From the NCBI GenBank assembly GCA_963770645.1, contig CAVYQL010000004.1:1302001-1366000 (forward strand): a DNA stretch of 64,000 nt, in the 5' to 3' direction. Of this stretch, positions 15,743 to 23,352 are shown in pieces (positions within the stretch are counted from its first letter, which is position 1; every line of letters starts with the position of its first letter). A model generated the notes under the pieces. It worked only from the letters and a program-made list of their open reading frames with translations, made no database searches and had not been told where the DNA came from. Both the position numbers and the translations under genes were made by a program. This DNA comes from Bog-473 sp963770645. Its GTDB lineage: Bacteria > Actinomycetota > Acidimicrobiia > Acidimicrobiales > RAAP-2.

Positions 15743-15818
15743 AGGGCCACTTTGTCACAGGGAGGCAAAATGGCGATGTCGAGACGGCATGGTTCGATCA
15801 GGTAAAGCGCGATGCATA

Positions 15819-15833
15819 GCCGGAACTGGGACA
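15819..15833 (+). repeat. Extragenic repeat, copy 11 (two-base core deletion)
   Basis: GCCGGAACTGGGACA lacks the CG of the core. CTCGGCCCCTGGGTAGTGC at about 15914-15932, 30 bases from the next stop, may be a further degenerate copy. Confidence 0.45.
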
Positions 15834-15962
15834 TCCTCCGCCGTTGCGAGCTAGTGCCGCGTCAGGCAACGCCTGCGTCATTGCCCGGCGCTGCTCCTAT
15901 TCGAAGTTCCGAGACTCGGCCCCTGGGTAGTGCAGCTTCTCGTTCCAGCCACCTTTCTCCGA

Positions 15963-16514
15963 TCAATCACTGGCGCGCTCGGCGAGAAATGCTCGGGCCG
16001 CTCGCTTCGAACTGAGAGTGTGCAGCGTCGCGTGCTGCCCGTACTCGGAGATGATCGCTCGTTCTCGTTCAGGCTGCTTACGACGATCCCGCCAGTTGAC
16101 CCAGACCGCTCGCCATTCATCGCGCAACCGTTGGATCACAGAGTCGTCGCAACCGTCGGGCATCACGGTGCCAACTGGCCTTCGAACTCCACGCAGGAAC
16201 GCCCGAGCGGCGCAAACCCACCACGGCGTATCGAGGACGACAACTGTGTCGGCTCGCTCCAGGCGAAGATCGAGCGTTTCGTGATAGTTGCCGTCGGCGA
16301 TCCAGCCGTCGCCCGCAAGCAGACTGCGTTGCTTCACCCGCCACTCGTCATCCGACGGCCTGACCCACCCGGGCTTCCAGTAGTGGAGGTCGAGATGGAT
16401 CAGCGGTAGACCGGTCCTCGCCGATAAGGCCCTGGAGAAGGTGCTCTTCCCGGATCCGGGCATCCCGGTGACGATGACGCGATGGCCAACCGGCGCCGAT
16501 GCATTGTCCATCAA
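15963..16514 (-). CDS. P-loop kinase-like protein (FlaR/topology-modulation type)
   Basis: This 183-residue AAA_17/adenylate-kinase-like protein begins with Walker A GMPGSGKSTFSRALSARTGL at residues 15-34. LPLIHLDLHYWKPGWVRPSD, GWIADGNYHETLDLRLERAD and TVVVLDTPWWVCAARAFLRG complete the pattern of proteins annotated as DNA topology modulation protein FlaR. The true substrate of these small kinases is unknown; nucleoside or shikimate-like phosphorylation is possible. No partner gene is present. Confidence 0.8.
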   Translation of the reverse strand: MMDNASAPVGHRVIVTGMPGSGKSTFSRALSARTGLPLIHLDLHYWKPGWVRPSDDEWRVKQRSLLAGDGWIADGNYHETLDLRLERADTVVVLDTPWWVCAARAFLRGVRRPVGTVMPDGCDDSVIQRLRDEWRAVWVNWRDRRKQPERERAIISEYGQHATLHTLSSKRAARAFLAERASD

Positions 16515-16580
16515 GACCAGTGTCCCAAGGTGTGTTGGAGGAGGGCAAACGTTGTTTGCCGTGGCACGCAGTGCCGTCTA

Positions 16581-16596
16581 CCTGGCGAACTGGGAC
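16581..16596 (+). repeat. Extragenic repeat, copy 12
   Basis: CCTGGCGAACTGGGAC ends seven bases from the stop at 16604. Confidence 0.65.
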
Positions 16597-16603
16597 GGGA
16601 GAT

Positions 16604-17619
16604 CTACTCGTTCCTCTTAGCTTCTAGCCGAGTTAGCCATTCTCGGGCCTTAGAGACATCTCGTCGTTGGGATTCAGGCAGCTTCTCGTTGTCGGATAAC
16701 ACCTCGGCCAATAGCAAATGTGCCGCGTCAAAGTCGCCGACGTTCCATTGAAACACTGCGAGATTCTGGCGCTGCTGAAAAGTTCGTGAGTCATCACTCC
16801 CGTAAGTCGAAATCAGCAGATCAACACCCTTCGAAGCAACACGCACGGCTTCGTCACCTTCGTCAAGGTCCGACAAGGCGCTGGCCAGACGGGAGTGGGC
16901 CCCGTGTGTCACGCTTTCGTGACCGGGCAAATGGTCGAGAGCATGTTCGAGTAGTGGTCGTGCTTCTTCGGAACGGTTGGCAGTCTGAAGTGTGATTCCG
17001 AGCTGCGCCTCCGCGCGACACGCCCTCCAGCCGGTGATGCCTTCTGCGTCCCTCCAGTGATCAAGCGCTCTGCGTTGGAGCTGGATGGCTCTGTCGAAGT
17101 CGTTCAGCCGCCGTGCGGCAGTGGCGACATACTCCATGGCAATGATCGCCCGTCGGCTGTCCTCGCCGCGATGCCCCTTCTCGATGAGCCAGTCCTCCTC
17201 GCGTAGGGAAAGAGCTGCTTCCCAATCCTCACACCACTCGTAGACCTCTGCGACCTTGGTCAGAGAAAGGTCGACAAGTGTGTGAGGAAGATGATGGGAT
17301 CGAAAGATCTCGAGGCATTCTCCGGCCACATAAAGAGCGCCGACCTTGTCGCCTTCGTCTCGGAGCCGTCCGAGCAGGTGCAGCCGCAGCAGGATCTGCA
17401 CCCTGGGGATGGAGGTCCAACGGGGCCAGCCTTCGCCCAGGAACTCTTCGATGCTCTGGTCGCCTCGGCGGTCATAGGTCCAATCGAAGGCCCGTTTGGA
17501 GATCCGCCAAATCCTCCCCGTGCTCGGAGCACCCAGATACCGATCACCGCGGCGAGCGACAGGATCGCAAGCCCGAGAACGGACCGCCTGTGTCTCACCA
17601 CTGCAGCAGCGTAAGTCAT
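16604..17619 (-). pseudogene. Membrane-anchored TPR protein, split by a one-base frame break
   Basis: An N-terminal frame from the ATG at 17619 encodes a basic start and one transmembrane helix (RRSVLGLAILSLAAVIGIWV). The C-terminal frame encodes a long TPR array (RVQILLRLHLLGRLRDEGDK; QLGITLQTANRSEEARPLLE; FQWNVGDFDAAHLLLAEV). The two join if one G is added to the CGGGGAGG run near 17520; the bridge reads ARGRIWRISKRAFDW. The restored protein would be about 338 residues, probably a scaffold facing the cytoplasm. It shares fold and style with the TPR gene at 30053. Confidence 0.65.
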
Positions 17620-17628
17620 GCGCTCAGA

Positions 17629-17643
17629 CCCGGCGTACAGGGA
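17629..17643 (+). repeat. Extragenic repeat, copy 13
   Basis: CCCGGCGTACAGGGA fills most of the 28-bp gap between the TPR start and the stop at 17648, which limits the size of the element to about 20 bases. Confidence 0.75.
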
Positions 17644-17647
17644 TGCC

Positions 17648-17998
17648 TCAAGACTCGTGAGAGTCACGCGGTTCCTTTTGCGTGTTACCCGTTCGGATCA
17701 GGCGGAACGTACCCCGCGCGAGCCCCTGCGCGATGTATAGCGCCGTAAGGGAGAATATGGCACCACCGACCCATCCGGCAGGTCCCGGGTGCCCTGACAC
17801 TGAGGTGTAAGCCAACCAGACGCAGATGGCACAGATGGCCGTCAGAAAGAAAAAACCACCCCGCGCCGACCGCCAGCTTCCGAAACCAGGTTGGTTCCGG
17901 AGTTCTTGAAGCTCAGAACGCTGTGCCGCCTTGCGTTCAGCGATCTCTTGAGCATCCCGCTCTTCCGGAGTTAATTCATCGCCCCACGCGTCGACCAC
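17648..17998 (-). CDS. Small two-TM membrane protein
   Basis: The 116-residue protein has a charged N-terminal helix (LTPEERDAQEIAERKAAQRS). Two transmembrane segments follow (about residues 50-68, GFFFLTAICAICVWLAYTS, and 74-92, AGWVGGAIFSLTALYIA), then a short basic tail. The layout resembles small DUF-type actinobacterial membrane proteins of unknown role. It is immediately upstream of the TPR gene, separated only by repeat copy 13. Confidence 0.6.
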   Translation of the reverse strand: MVDAWGDELTPEERDAQEIAERKAAQRSELQELRNQPGFGSWRSARGGFFFLTAICAICVWLAYTSVSGHPGPAGWVGGAIFSLTALYIAQGLARGTFRLIRTGNTQKEPRDSHES

Positions 17999-18078
17999 GA
18001 CCCAGAATTTACGATGCCGAAAGCGGGATCGCTTAACTTCGGCTGACCGGTCCTGCTGCTATCTCCCTATCCCACCGA

Positions 18079-18097
18079 TCCGGCGTACGAAGGGCAC
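18079..18097 (+). repeat. Extragenic repeat, copy 14
   Basis: TCCGGCGTACGAAGGGCAC is 12 bases from the stop at 18110. GCCGAA...TTCGGC (about 18014-18044) to its left forms a separate hairpin. Confidence 0.65.
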
Positions 18098-18109
18098 CTA
18101 AAAGCATGT

Positions 18110-18634
18110 TCAGGTGCCGAATGGCGGTGGGCCTTCAGATACTCGAGGCCAGAGCCCGTCCAAAGACACCGGATGACATGTGAAGCACACTTCTCCGGCG
18201 GGGTTTGAAGGCAATGCCCGCGGCAGCGGATTCTCCGGATGAAACGGCGAACCGCATTGCGCGCAGCAGAACACAGGCTCCGACCTCGTGCGCCACACGC
18301 CCGTCAGGGTGAACATCTGAAGCGCAGATTCGTAGATCTGATACCGAGGGTCGCTGTCGTCGTGTTTGTCGAATGCCTTGGAGAACCAGGGTCCTGGATG
18401 TTGACCGACCAAAAACCCATGCAACCAATAGCTGGATTCAACTGAGCACGTACCGATGTCCGACAGCGAGGTTGAATATGCGGCACGTTGGTTCGTCCAG
18501 AAGACATAGAAGCGCCCCGGAAACGTAAACCCCCCTCCGGTGATGTAGCCGCCCAGTCCGGTCTCATTGCGCGAAACGACCCACAGTCTCCGATCTATGT
18601 CCCACGTTCCATCGTCCAACGGATCAGTGCCCAC
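18110..18634 (-). CDS. Hypothetical protein with C-terminal zinc ribbon
   Basis: The 174-residue protein has a Trp/Tyr-rich N-terminal half (DRRLWVVSRNETGLGGYI; FPGRFYVFWTNQRAAYSTS). A C-terminal four-cysteine knuckle pair follows, FCCAQCGSPFHP and GEVCFTCHPVS, which likely binds zinc. No catalytic motif is visible. It is cytosolic by composition and I do not recognise the family. It is bounded by repeat copies 14 and 15. Confidence 0.6.
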   Translation of the reverse strand: MGTDPLDDGTWDIDRRLWVVSRNETGLGGYITGGGFTFPGRFYVFWTNQRAAYSTSLSDIGTCSVESSYWLHGFLVGQHPGPWFSKAFDKHDDSDPRYQIYESALQMFTLTGVWRTRSEPVFCCAQCGSPFHPENPLPRALPSNPAGEVCFTCHPVSLDGLWPRVSEGPPPFGT

Positions 18635-18674
18635 CTGCGAGAGTTTTGTCGATGTAGAGACGGGCCGCCGCCGA

Positions 18675-18691
18675 TCCGGCGTTATGGGTCA
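18675..18691 (+). repeat. Extragenic repeat, copy 15
   Basis: TCCGGCGTTATGGGTCA overlaps the stop codon (TTA at 18682) of the next gene. Its stem GATCC/GGGTC differs in sequence from copies 2 and 8 but keeps pairing. Confidence 0.75.
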
Positions 18692-19011
18692 GGTCTCGTG
18701 TGGATGGCCGTAATGTTCTCGGCCTCGCCCGAGTCTGTGTCGTTGAACCGCCCAGGATTGTGGTCTCGGACGCTCTCTACGAAATCCTCGATGATGTCGT
18801 GGTGTAGGTGGGTGACTCCGAGGAGCCATCTGGCGAACGGCAGGGCCTGGACCGGCGGGTCCACGGAGTACACGGCGAGATCGGTCCATCGCCCCGCTGG
18901 GGATTCCCTCTGCACGGTCCATCCAGGACCATCGCTCCATACGAGACGAAGGCTCTGACCTTGATCGTCCTGGCCGACCAGTTCGTAGCTGGCTGACCTG
19001 TCCTCTCCCAT
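18682..19011 (-). CDS. Hypothetical protein (109 aa)
   Basis: The small soluble protein starts MGEDRSASYELVGQDDQGQS. It has strands that look like a single beta-sheet domain (LRLVWSDGPGWTVQRES), then a helical C-terminus (HHDIIEDFVESVRDHN). No family is recognised. Its stop codon lies inside repeat copy 15, and its 5' side is 20 bases from repeat copy 16, which IS110 has split. Confidence 0.55.
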   Translation of the reverse strand: MGEDRSASYELVGQDDQGQSLRLVWSDGPGWTVQRESPAGRWTDLAVYSVDPPVQALPFARWLLGVTHLHHDIIEDFVESVRDHNPGRFNDTDSGEAENITAIHTRPDP

Positions 19012-19090
19012 CCAACAAGTGTCCCACCGTCCCGGCAGCGAGGATTGAAGTGGCCGCTGAGTGATCCACCACTTCGGTGAGGGAGTTGGT

Positions 19091-19273
19091 CAGCGTGTGA
19101 GTGGGTGTCCAGGCCAGGTCTGACTCCAATAATCCGGCTGACGTCCGAAAGGACTGTCTTGAGTTCGATCCGTCGGCCTGGCCCGGTCACCCACTCGACA
19201 CCCATCGGTTGGACGGAGTGACCTCATAGGAGCCTGCCTCATACAGGCCCGTCGCTGTCTTGTCCGTCGTCCC
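19091..19273 (+). ncRNA. Putative IS110 bridge RNA, copy 2
   Basis: The sequence is the same as 4801-4983. The target loop lies at 19095-19201 and the donor loop at 19212-19268. The right-target guide pairs with CGGACT here through one mismatch. Transcript ends are inferred. Confidence 0.75.
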
Positions 19274-19312
19274 GCTCGGTGCGGTGTCACCCCAACCCAA
19301 TCCAACGAAGGG

Positions 19313-20371
19313 ATGACAGTGACCACTGTGGCACGAAGCATCACCGGCGGGGTAGATACGCACCTCGACGTCCATGTAGCGGCGGCCTTGGACGAACGAG
19401 GTGCTCTCCTCGGCGTCGCGAGCTTCGCTACGACCGAGAGCGGCTACAAGAAGCTGCTGGGGTGGCTCGCCGACTTCGGTCCGGTCGAGCTCGTCGGTGT
19501 CGAAGGCACCGGGTCCTATGGAGCCGGGCTCACTCGCCATCTCCAAGCCGAGCGGATCCGCGTCGTCGAAGTCGACCGCCCCAACCGACAACGTCGTCGG
19601 CGCAAGGGAAAGTCCGATCCCGAAGATGCCATCTCGGCCGCCCGGGCCGCCCTCTCGGGTGACGCCGCTGGGGAGGCCAAGACAAGGGACGGAAACGTCG
19701 AGTCCATGCGGGTTTTACGAGTCGCGAGGTCCTCGGCTCGCAAGGGACGGACCCAGGCCCTCAACCAGATGCGCAACCTCGTCTCGACCGCCCCCGAGTC
19801 CATCCGGGCCGAGCTCCGGGGCCTCAGCGTCTCCCATCTCCTCGAGCGCGCCTCGACCTATCGACCCGGCGCCAAGCGCGACATCGTCTCGCTGACCAAG
19901 TTCAGCCTCCGGATGTTGGCCCGACGGGCCCTCACCCTCGAAGAGGAGATCGTCGAGCTCGACGCCATCCTCAAACCCTTGGTCAAGGAGACCGCGCCCG
20001 AACTCGTCGCCACGCTCGGTATCGGGACCGATGCCGCCTCCGCGCTCCTCGTCGCGGCCGGCGACAACCCTGAACGGCTACGCAACGAGGCGGCCTTCGC
20101 CCACCTCTGCGGCGCCTCACCGCTCGATGCCAGCAGCGGCAAGAACCAACGACACCGACTCAACCGCAGTGGTGACCGTCAGGCCAACTCCGCCCTGTGG
20201 CACATCGTGCTCACCCGGATGGTCTACGACCCGCGCACCACCGAGTACATCGATCGACGGAAGACGGAAGGCTTGACCAAGAAGGAGGCCGTGCGATGTC
20301 TCAAGCGCTACGTCGCTCGCGAGGTTTACGGGCTCCTACCTCACGAGAAATTAGGGCTTGACAGCCCATAG
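19313..20371 (+). CDS. IS110-family transposase, copy 2
   Basis: The protein has the same 352 residues as the product at 5023-6081: an N-terminal DEDD domain and a C-terminal Tnp_20 domain with GASPLDASSGK. It is intact, so the genome has at least two potentially active copies that share one target specificity. Confidence 0.95.
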   Translation: MTVTTVARSITGGVDTHLDVHVAAALDERGALLGVASFATTESGYKKLLGWLADFGPVELVGVEGTGSYGAGLTRHLQAERIRVVEVDRPNRQRRRRKGKSDPEDAISAARAALSGDAAGEAKTRDGNVESMRVLRVARSSARKGRTQALNQMRNLVSTAPESIRAELRGLSVSHLLERASTYRPGAKRDIVSLTKFSLRMLARRALTLEEEIVELDAILKPLVKETAPELVATLGIGTDAASALLVAAGDNPERLRNEAAFAHLCGASPLDASSGKNQRHRLNRSGDRQANSALWHIVLTRMVYDPRTTEYIDRRKTEGLTKKEAVRCLKRYVAREVYGLLPHEKLGLDSP

Positions 20372-20378
20372 GAGCATC

Positions 20379-20390
20379 GGACTGGGGCAG
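20379..20390 (+). repeat. Extragenic repeat, copy 16 (split by IS110)
   Basis: Left half CCCGGC (19031-19036) plus GGACTGGGGCAG restores a consensus copy, 12 bases from the stop of the zinc-ribbon gene. Confidence 0.8.
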
Positions 20391-20402
20391 GGAAGGAATG
20401 AT

Positions 20403-20552
20403 CTAACCGACCTCGATAACTTCGCCGAAGGCCTCGCAGTCGGGATTTTCACAGATGAAGCGTGGGTCGAGAACGTGTCCTGCATCACCCGGTAGAGCAG
20501 TCACTCCGCAAAAAGGGCAGATGGGAGCGCGACCTTCGTCGTCGATGCTCAT
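20403..20552 (-). CDS. 49-residue double-knuckle zinc ribbon protein
   Basis: This short gene runs from an ATG at 20552 to a TAG at 20403. The product has two cysteine pairs, APICPFCGVTALP and RFICENPDCEAFG, separated by 21 residues, the spacing of a zinc ribbon. It ends EVIEVG. Codon use is that of a real gene, and the stop sits beside repeat copy 16, just as for its larger neighbours. Its role is unknown; nucleic-acid or protein binding is typical of such ribbons. Confidence 0.7.
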   Translation of the reverse strand: MSIDDEGRAPICPFCGVTALPGDAGHVLDPRFICENPDCEAFGEVIEVG

Positions 20553-20595
20553 TCGTTCACCGCATGCCGTTACTGAGAATACGTTTTACATCTAA

Positions 20596-20610
20596 GCCGG
20601 CGTAGAGGGC
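20596..20610 (+). repeat. Extragenic repeat, copy 17
   Basis: GCCGGCGTAGAGGGC lies between the zinc-ribbon start and the stop of the dienelactone hydrolase gene (20643). Confidence 0.55.
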
Positions 20611-20642
20611 CCGCCCGGGTAGCAACGACGCTCCCACCGTCG

Positions 20643-21383
20643 CTACTTGAGAACGGACCCGAAGAACTGCTCACTGGCCTTCCAGTGACGCTCGGCGGCG
20701 TCTGGGTCGTAGCTCGGGTTGTCGGCAACGGCGAAGCCGTGATGGGCCTGATAGGTCTCGATGGTGTGGATGACCCCGGCCTCGCTCAGGGACTTCTCCA
20801 GGAGATCCCTCTGATCGTCGGCGAACGACTGGTCTTCAATCGCCCCCGCCACATACACGGCGGCCTTGATCGCGCTCGCCTTGTGGTGGGGGCTATCAGG
20901 GTCGTCGGCCTTGGCGAGATTCCCACCGTGGAAGGAGGCGGCTGCGGCGATACGCTCGCCCAGGTTCGCAGCGGTGATGAGCGAGAGCCGGCCGCCCATG
21001 CAATAGCCGGTGGTGCCTACGCCGCCCGGATTCTTCTCGGGCAGCGAGTCCAGGTAATCGACGAAGGCGCCGGCGTCACGCACCACCAGGTCCGCCGTGT
21101 AGCCCCGCATCATGCCCATGATCTTCTCCGCGTTCTCCTTGGTGGAGAAGGCGGTGCGCATGTCGACTTGGTCGTAGGGGCCGTTGCGGTAGTAGAAGTC
21201 GGGCACCAAGACCACATAGCCCAGATCCGACAACCGCTCGCCCATCTGCCGGATGGTGTCGCGCATCCCCCCGGCATCGGGAAACATGATCACCGCCGGC
21301 CAGGGTTCCTCTCCAGCGGGAACGCTGAGTGCGGCCGGGCAGATCCCATCTGCAGTCTCGATCTGCACAGAGCGTTGCGTCAC
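20643..21383 (-). CDS. Dienelactone hydrolase family protein
   Basis: This 246-residue cytosolic alpha/beta hydrolase has a Cys nucleophile in GTTGYCMGGRLSLITAA, where the family has C in place of Ser. The acid is probably in AGAIEDQSFADD and the His is in YQAHHGFAVADNPSY, with FPDAGGMRDTIRQMG near the N-terminus forming the oxyanion side. It would open lactone or ester rings. The physiological substrate is unknown, as no aromatic-degradation genes are adjacent. Confidence 0.9.
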   Translation of the reverse strand: MTQRSVQIETADGICPAALSVPAGEEPWPAVIMFPDAGGMRDTIRQMGERLSDLGYVVLVPDFYYRNGPYDQVDMRTAFSTKENAEKIMGMMRGYTADLVVRDAGAFVDYLDSLPEKNPGGVGTTGYCMGGRLSLITAANLGERIAAAASFHGGNLAKADDPDSPHHKASAIKAAVYVAGAIEDQSFADDQRDLLEKSLSEAGVIHTIETYQAHHGFAVADNPSYDPDAAERHWKASEQFFGSVLK

Positions 21384-21523
21384 CGTGACTCCCTTCGTCG
21401 TACTGGTGCTCGCACCTTACCTGCGGTCCTCACGGGTCGGCGCCGGGTGCGAGAGCCCGCGTCGGGGTCTTTCGGCAACTACTGAATAGTTTCGAATGTC
21501 GGATCCGCGCGTCTTGCCCCAAG

Positions 21524-21540
21524 CCAATGTACTGGGGCAG
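21524..21540 (+). repeat. Extragenic repeat, copy 18 (degenerate left half)
   Basis: CCAATGTACTGGGGCAG keeps the right half TACTGGGGCA and lies 20 bases from the stop at 21560. Confidence 0.5.
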
Positions 21541-21559
21541 CCCCTGCACCGGGTCAGCC

Positions 21560-22348
21560 TCAAGTGAGGGTGGCAGTCGTAAGCGTCACGACGAGCGGCC
21601 TCGTGACGATGCCGCGAAACTCGGTCCGTATGAGGGACTCCAGCTCGTCGAGGAGACCCGCTCGGGCAGGCTCTTGCATCATCTGGGTGCCAGAGTACGA
21701 GAGCATCAAGTTTCGGTAGTCCGTTGCGCTGTACGTCTGGTTCCAGTCGTACCGACGGACGGCAACAGAGTCGAAACGGCGATCTGCGTCCAGCACTGCA
21801 CGGATCGCTGGATCAGCGCTTCCACGAGGAGGGGCAGGGGGTCCAGTGTGTCCCTGTCCATACCGCTCGTATATCGGCTGACCAGCGGCGAAGAAGCCCG
21901 CATCGTCGGGCGAGTCGACTTGGATGAGGTCGACGACCGCCACGAGGCCGCCCGGTCGTAGGATTGCAGCGGGCCGGTCGGTCTGTGCCTCCTGGGTAAT
22001 CCAGTGGTAGGCAGTGGCGGAGAACACGGCGTCGGCCTCACCGGCCTTGATCTCCATGACTTCGAAGTCACCGACTTCTATGCGTAGCCGATCCGAAAAG
22101 AGGTTCGAGCGCAACGTAGCGGCCATCTCAGGACCGATCTCGATGGCGAGCACCGACGCTCCTCGGGCAAGGAGATCTTTCGTGGCCTGGCCCGTTCCGG
22201 GACCGACCTCCACGATTTCCGGCTGAGACGGCAGCATCTGAAAGAGGGCGTCGAAGAGGTCGGTGGGATAGGAAGGCCGCACCTTGTCGTAGATCTCAGC
22301 GGCCTCGTTGAACGAAAGTCTGATGTCGGCTGGTCGCACTCTCACCAT
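21560..22348 (-). CDS. Class I SAM-dependent methyltransferase
   Basis: I place the start at the ATG at 22348 (MVRVRPADIRLSFNEAAEIY) because the longer frame would overlap the Doc gene. Motif I is PEIVEVGPGTGQATKDLLAR, motif II is the acidic loop ASVLAIEIGPEM, and the substrate side includes DAVFSATAYHWIT. The protein is a UbiE/COQ5-like small-molecule methyltransferase of about 262 residues. It is closely similar in layout to the broken methyltransferase at 29246 (SFNEAAEIYDKVRPSYP versus SLFDGVVDEYDAARPAYP). Confidence 0.85.
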   Translation of the reverse strand: MVRVRPADIRLSFNEAAEIYDKVRPSYPTDLFDALFQMLPSQPEIVEVGPGTGQATKDLLARGASVLAIEIGPEMAATLRSNLFSDRLRIEVGDFEVMEIKAGEADAVFSATAYHWITQEAQTDRPAAILRPGGLVAVVDLIQVDSPDDAGFFAAGQPIYERYGQGHTGPPAPPRGSADPAIRAVLDADRRFDSVAVRRYDWNQTYSATDYRNLMLSYSGTQMMQEPARAGLLDELESLIRTEFRGIVTRPLVVTLTTATLT

Positions 22349-22379
22349 CTTGCCCGAGTCGGACCCACTGCCCCCATGG

Positions 22380-22395
22380 TGCCGTACGGGGCGCC
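22380..22395 (+). repeat. Possible extragenic repeat, copy 19
   Basis: TGCCGTACGGGGCGCC lies between the methyltransferase start and the Doc stop. It lacks part of the GGCG core and is the weakest copy I list. Confidence 0.3.
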
Positions 22396-22412
22396 CCTTC
22401 GCCGGGATGAAG

Positions 22413-22817
22413 TCACTTTCCAATGACTCGGATCCGTCGGCGGAGCCAGTCGGCAAACCACGACTCGTCAACGTCGTGCGCGGCCACAGCAAGGATGGCC
22501 GCCTCGGCTTCGTCGACATCAGGGGGGTCAGGATCCCAGACGACATCGTTGAGATCGAGGAACAGGACGAGGCACGCCCAGCTCGCCCTCTTGTTGCCGT
22601 CGGGCAGCGGGTGATTCCACGCCAGATGACAGGTCAGCACCGCCGCCTTGTCGATGAGATCAGGGTAGAAGTCCTGATCGCCGAACCCGGCCTGAGGGGC
22701 GTGAAGAGCCGAATCGGCCAGGTTGATGCTGCCCGTGTTGGCCAGGACCTGTGCATCGATACCAGTCACCTGTTCGGCGAGCCAGAAGAACTCCGGCAGG
22801 GAAATGAACCGGGTCAA
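22413..22817 (-). CDS. doc: Doc-type toxin (Fic family)
   Basis: The 134-residue protein carries the Fic/Doc motif HPLPDGNKRASWACLVLFLD (family H-x-F-x-D-G-N-K-R, with Leu for Phe). It also has the Doc-like start FISLPEFFWLAEQVTG and HAPQAGFGDQDFYPDLIDKA. Doc proteins phosphorylate elongation factor Tu and stop translation. It overlaps the upstream antitoxin gene by four bases. The partner is a ribbon-helix-helix protein, not Phd, which is a common actinobacterial pairing. Confidence 0.85.
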   Translation of the reverse strand: MTRFISLPEFFWLAEQVTGIDAQVLANTGSINLADSALHAPQAGFGDQDFYPDLIDKAAVLTCHLAWNHPLPDGNKRASWACLVLFLDLNDVVWDPDPPDVDEAEAAILAVAAHDVDESWFADWLRRRIRVIGK

Positions 22818-23023
22818 CGAGCGAGCCGGTCGAGCAGTTCCTTGTCTCGCTCAAGGAGCCGGCCGGCTCGAGTGGTGAAGTCCTTGTCGGCGCGAACCCT
22901 GTCGATCTCCGCAGAGAGCGACTCGATAATGAGCGCGTTCACACTGGTGCCCTTGACGCGCGCGACTGCCTCGGCCTGTTCTGCCAACTCCTCTGGCAAC
23001 CGCACGGTGGTCTGCTTGGTCAT
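22814..23023 (-). CDS. Ribbon-helix-helix antitoxin
   Basis: The 69-residue protein starts TKQTTVRLPEELAEQAEAVA, the beta-strand then helix of a MetJ/Arc-type ribbon-helix-helix. A helix with GTSVNALIIESLSAEIDRV and a charged C-terminal tail follow; the tail probably inhibits Doc. Translation is coupled to the toxin (four-base overlap, antitoxin first). The ATG sits three bases from a palindrome and no ribosome-binding site is visible, suggesting a leaderless mRNA. Confidence 0.85.
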   Translation of the reverse strand: MTKQTTVRLPEELAEQAEAVARVKGTSVNALIIESLSAEIDRVRADKDFTTRAGRLLERDKELLDRLAR

Positions 23024-23025
23024 GA

Positions 23026-23043
23026 CATCATGATATCACGATG
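23026..23043. promoter_or_regulatory. Palindromic operator of the toxin-antitoxin operon
   Basis: CATCATGATATCACGATG is an 18-bp palindrome with one mismatched pair, directly upstream of the antitoxin ATG. Ribbon-helix-helix antitoxins usually bind such sites to repress their own operon. Confidence 0.7.
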
Positions 23044-23352
23044 CGTCCGATCCGACATCGATCGGCGTCAGCGACTTCCATATGCTCGAGAAGGCTTGGC
23101 CTATAAGTGGGCCTATATTTTCGCATCCGCCACTCTCCAGAGCCCGCGCATCGTGCCTGGTTAGGGATTTAGGTGTCCGGAGATTCGTGCCTGAGTCCCT
23201 CAAACCCCGGGTTAGCAGTGAGTCCGATTCGGCCGCTCTCGCACCTCTCCGTGCTGGTCAGAGGCTATTTCTAACCCCCGACCACCCGTTGTGTCTCAAT
23301 CGTGTCTCAATCTGGTGGCCTGGAAGTGACAAGCAACCAGGGAGAACCAGCG
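23044..23352. other. Non-coding stretch before integrase remnant
   Basis: I find no gene or tRNA here. TCCGACATCGATCGGCGTC near 23052 resembles part of the extragenic repeat but lacks the GGG half. A direct repeat TGTGTCTCAATC / CGTGTCTCAATC lies at about 23290-23315. Confidence 0.3.

Larger units (their letters stand above)
19037..20378 (+). mobile_element. IS110-family element, copy 2
   Basis: This element matches copy 1 (4747-6088) over 1342 bp with a constant 14290-base offset. The flanks CCCGGC (19031-19036) and GGACTGGGGCAG (20379-20390) rejoin to a perfect copy of the extragenic repeat. The target half GGACT differs from the GAACT of copy 1 at one base, so the guide tolerates a mismatch there. 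The identity of the two copies points to recent transposition or ongoing gene conversion. Confidence 0.9.

Noticed and set aside
23044..23352. tRNA gene serving as attachment site for the integrase remnant
   Set aside because: I could not find a cloverleaf or a TTCGANTC-type T loop in this stretch.
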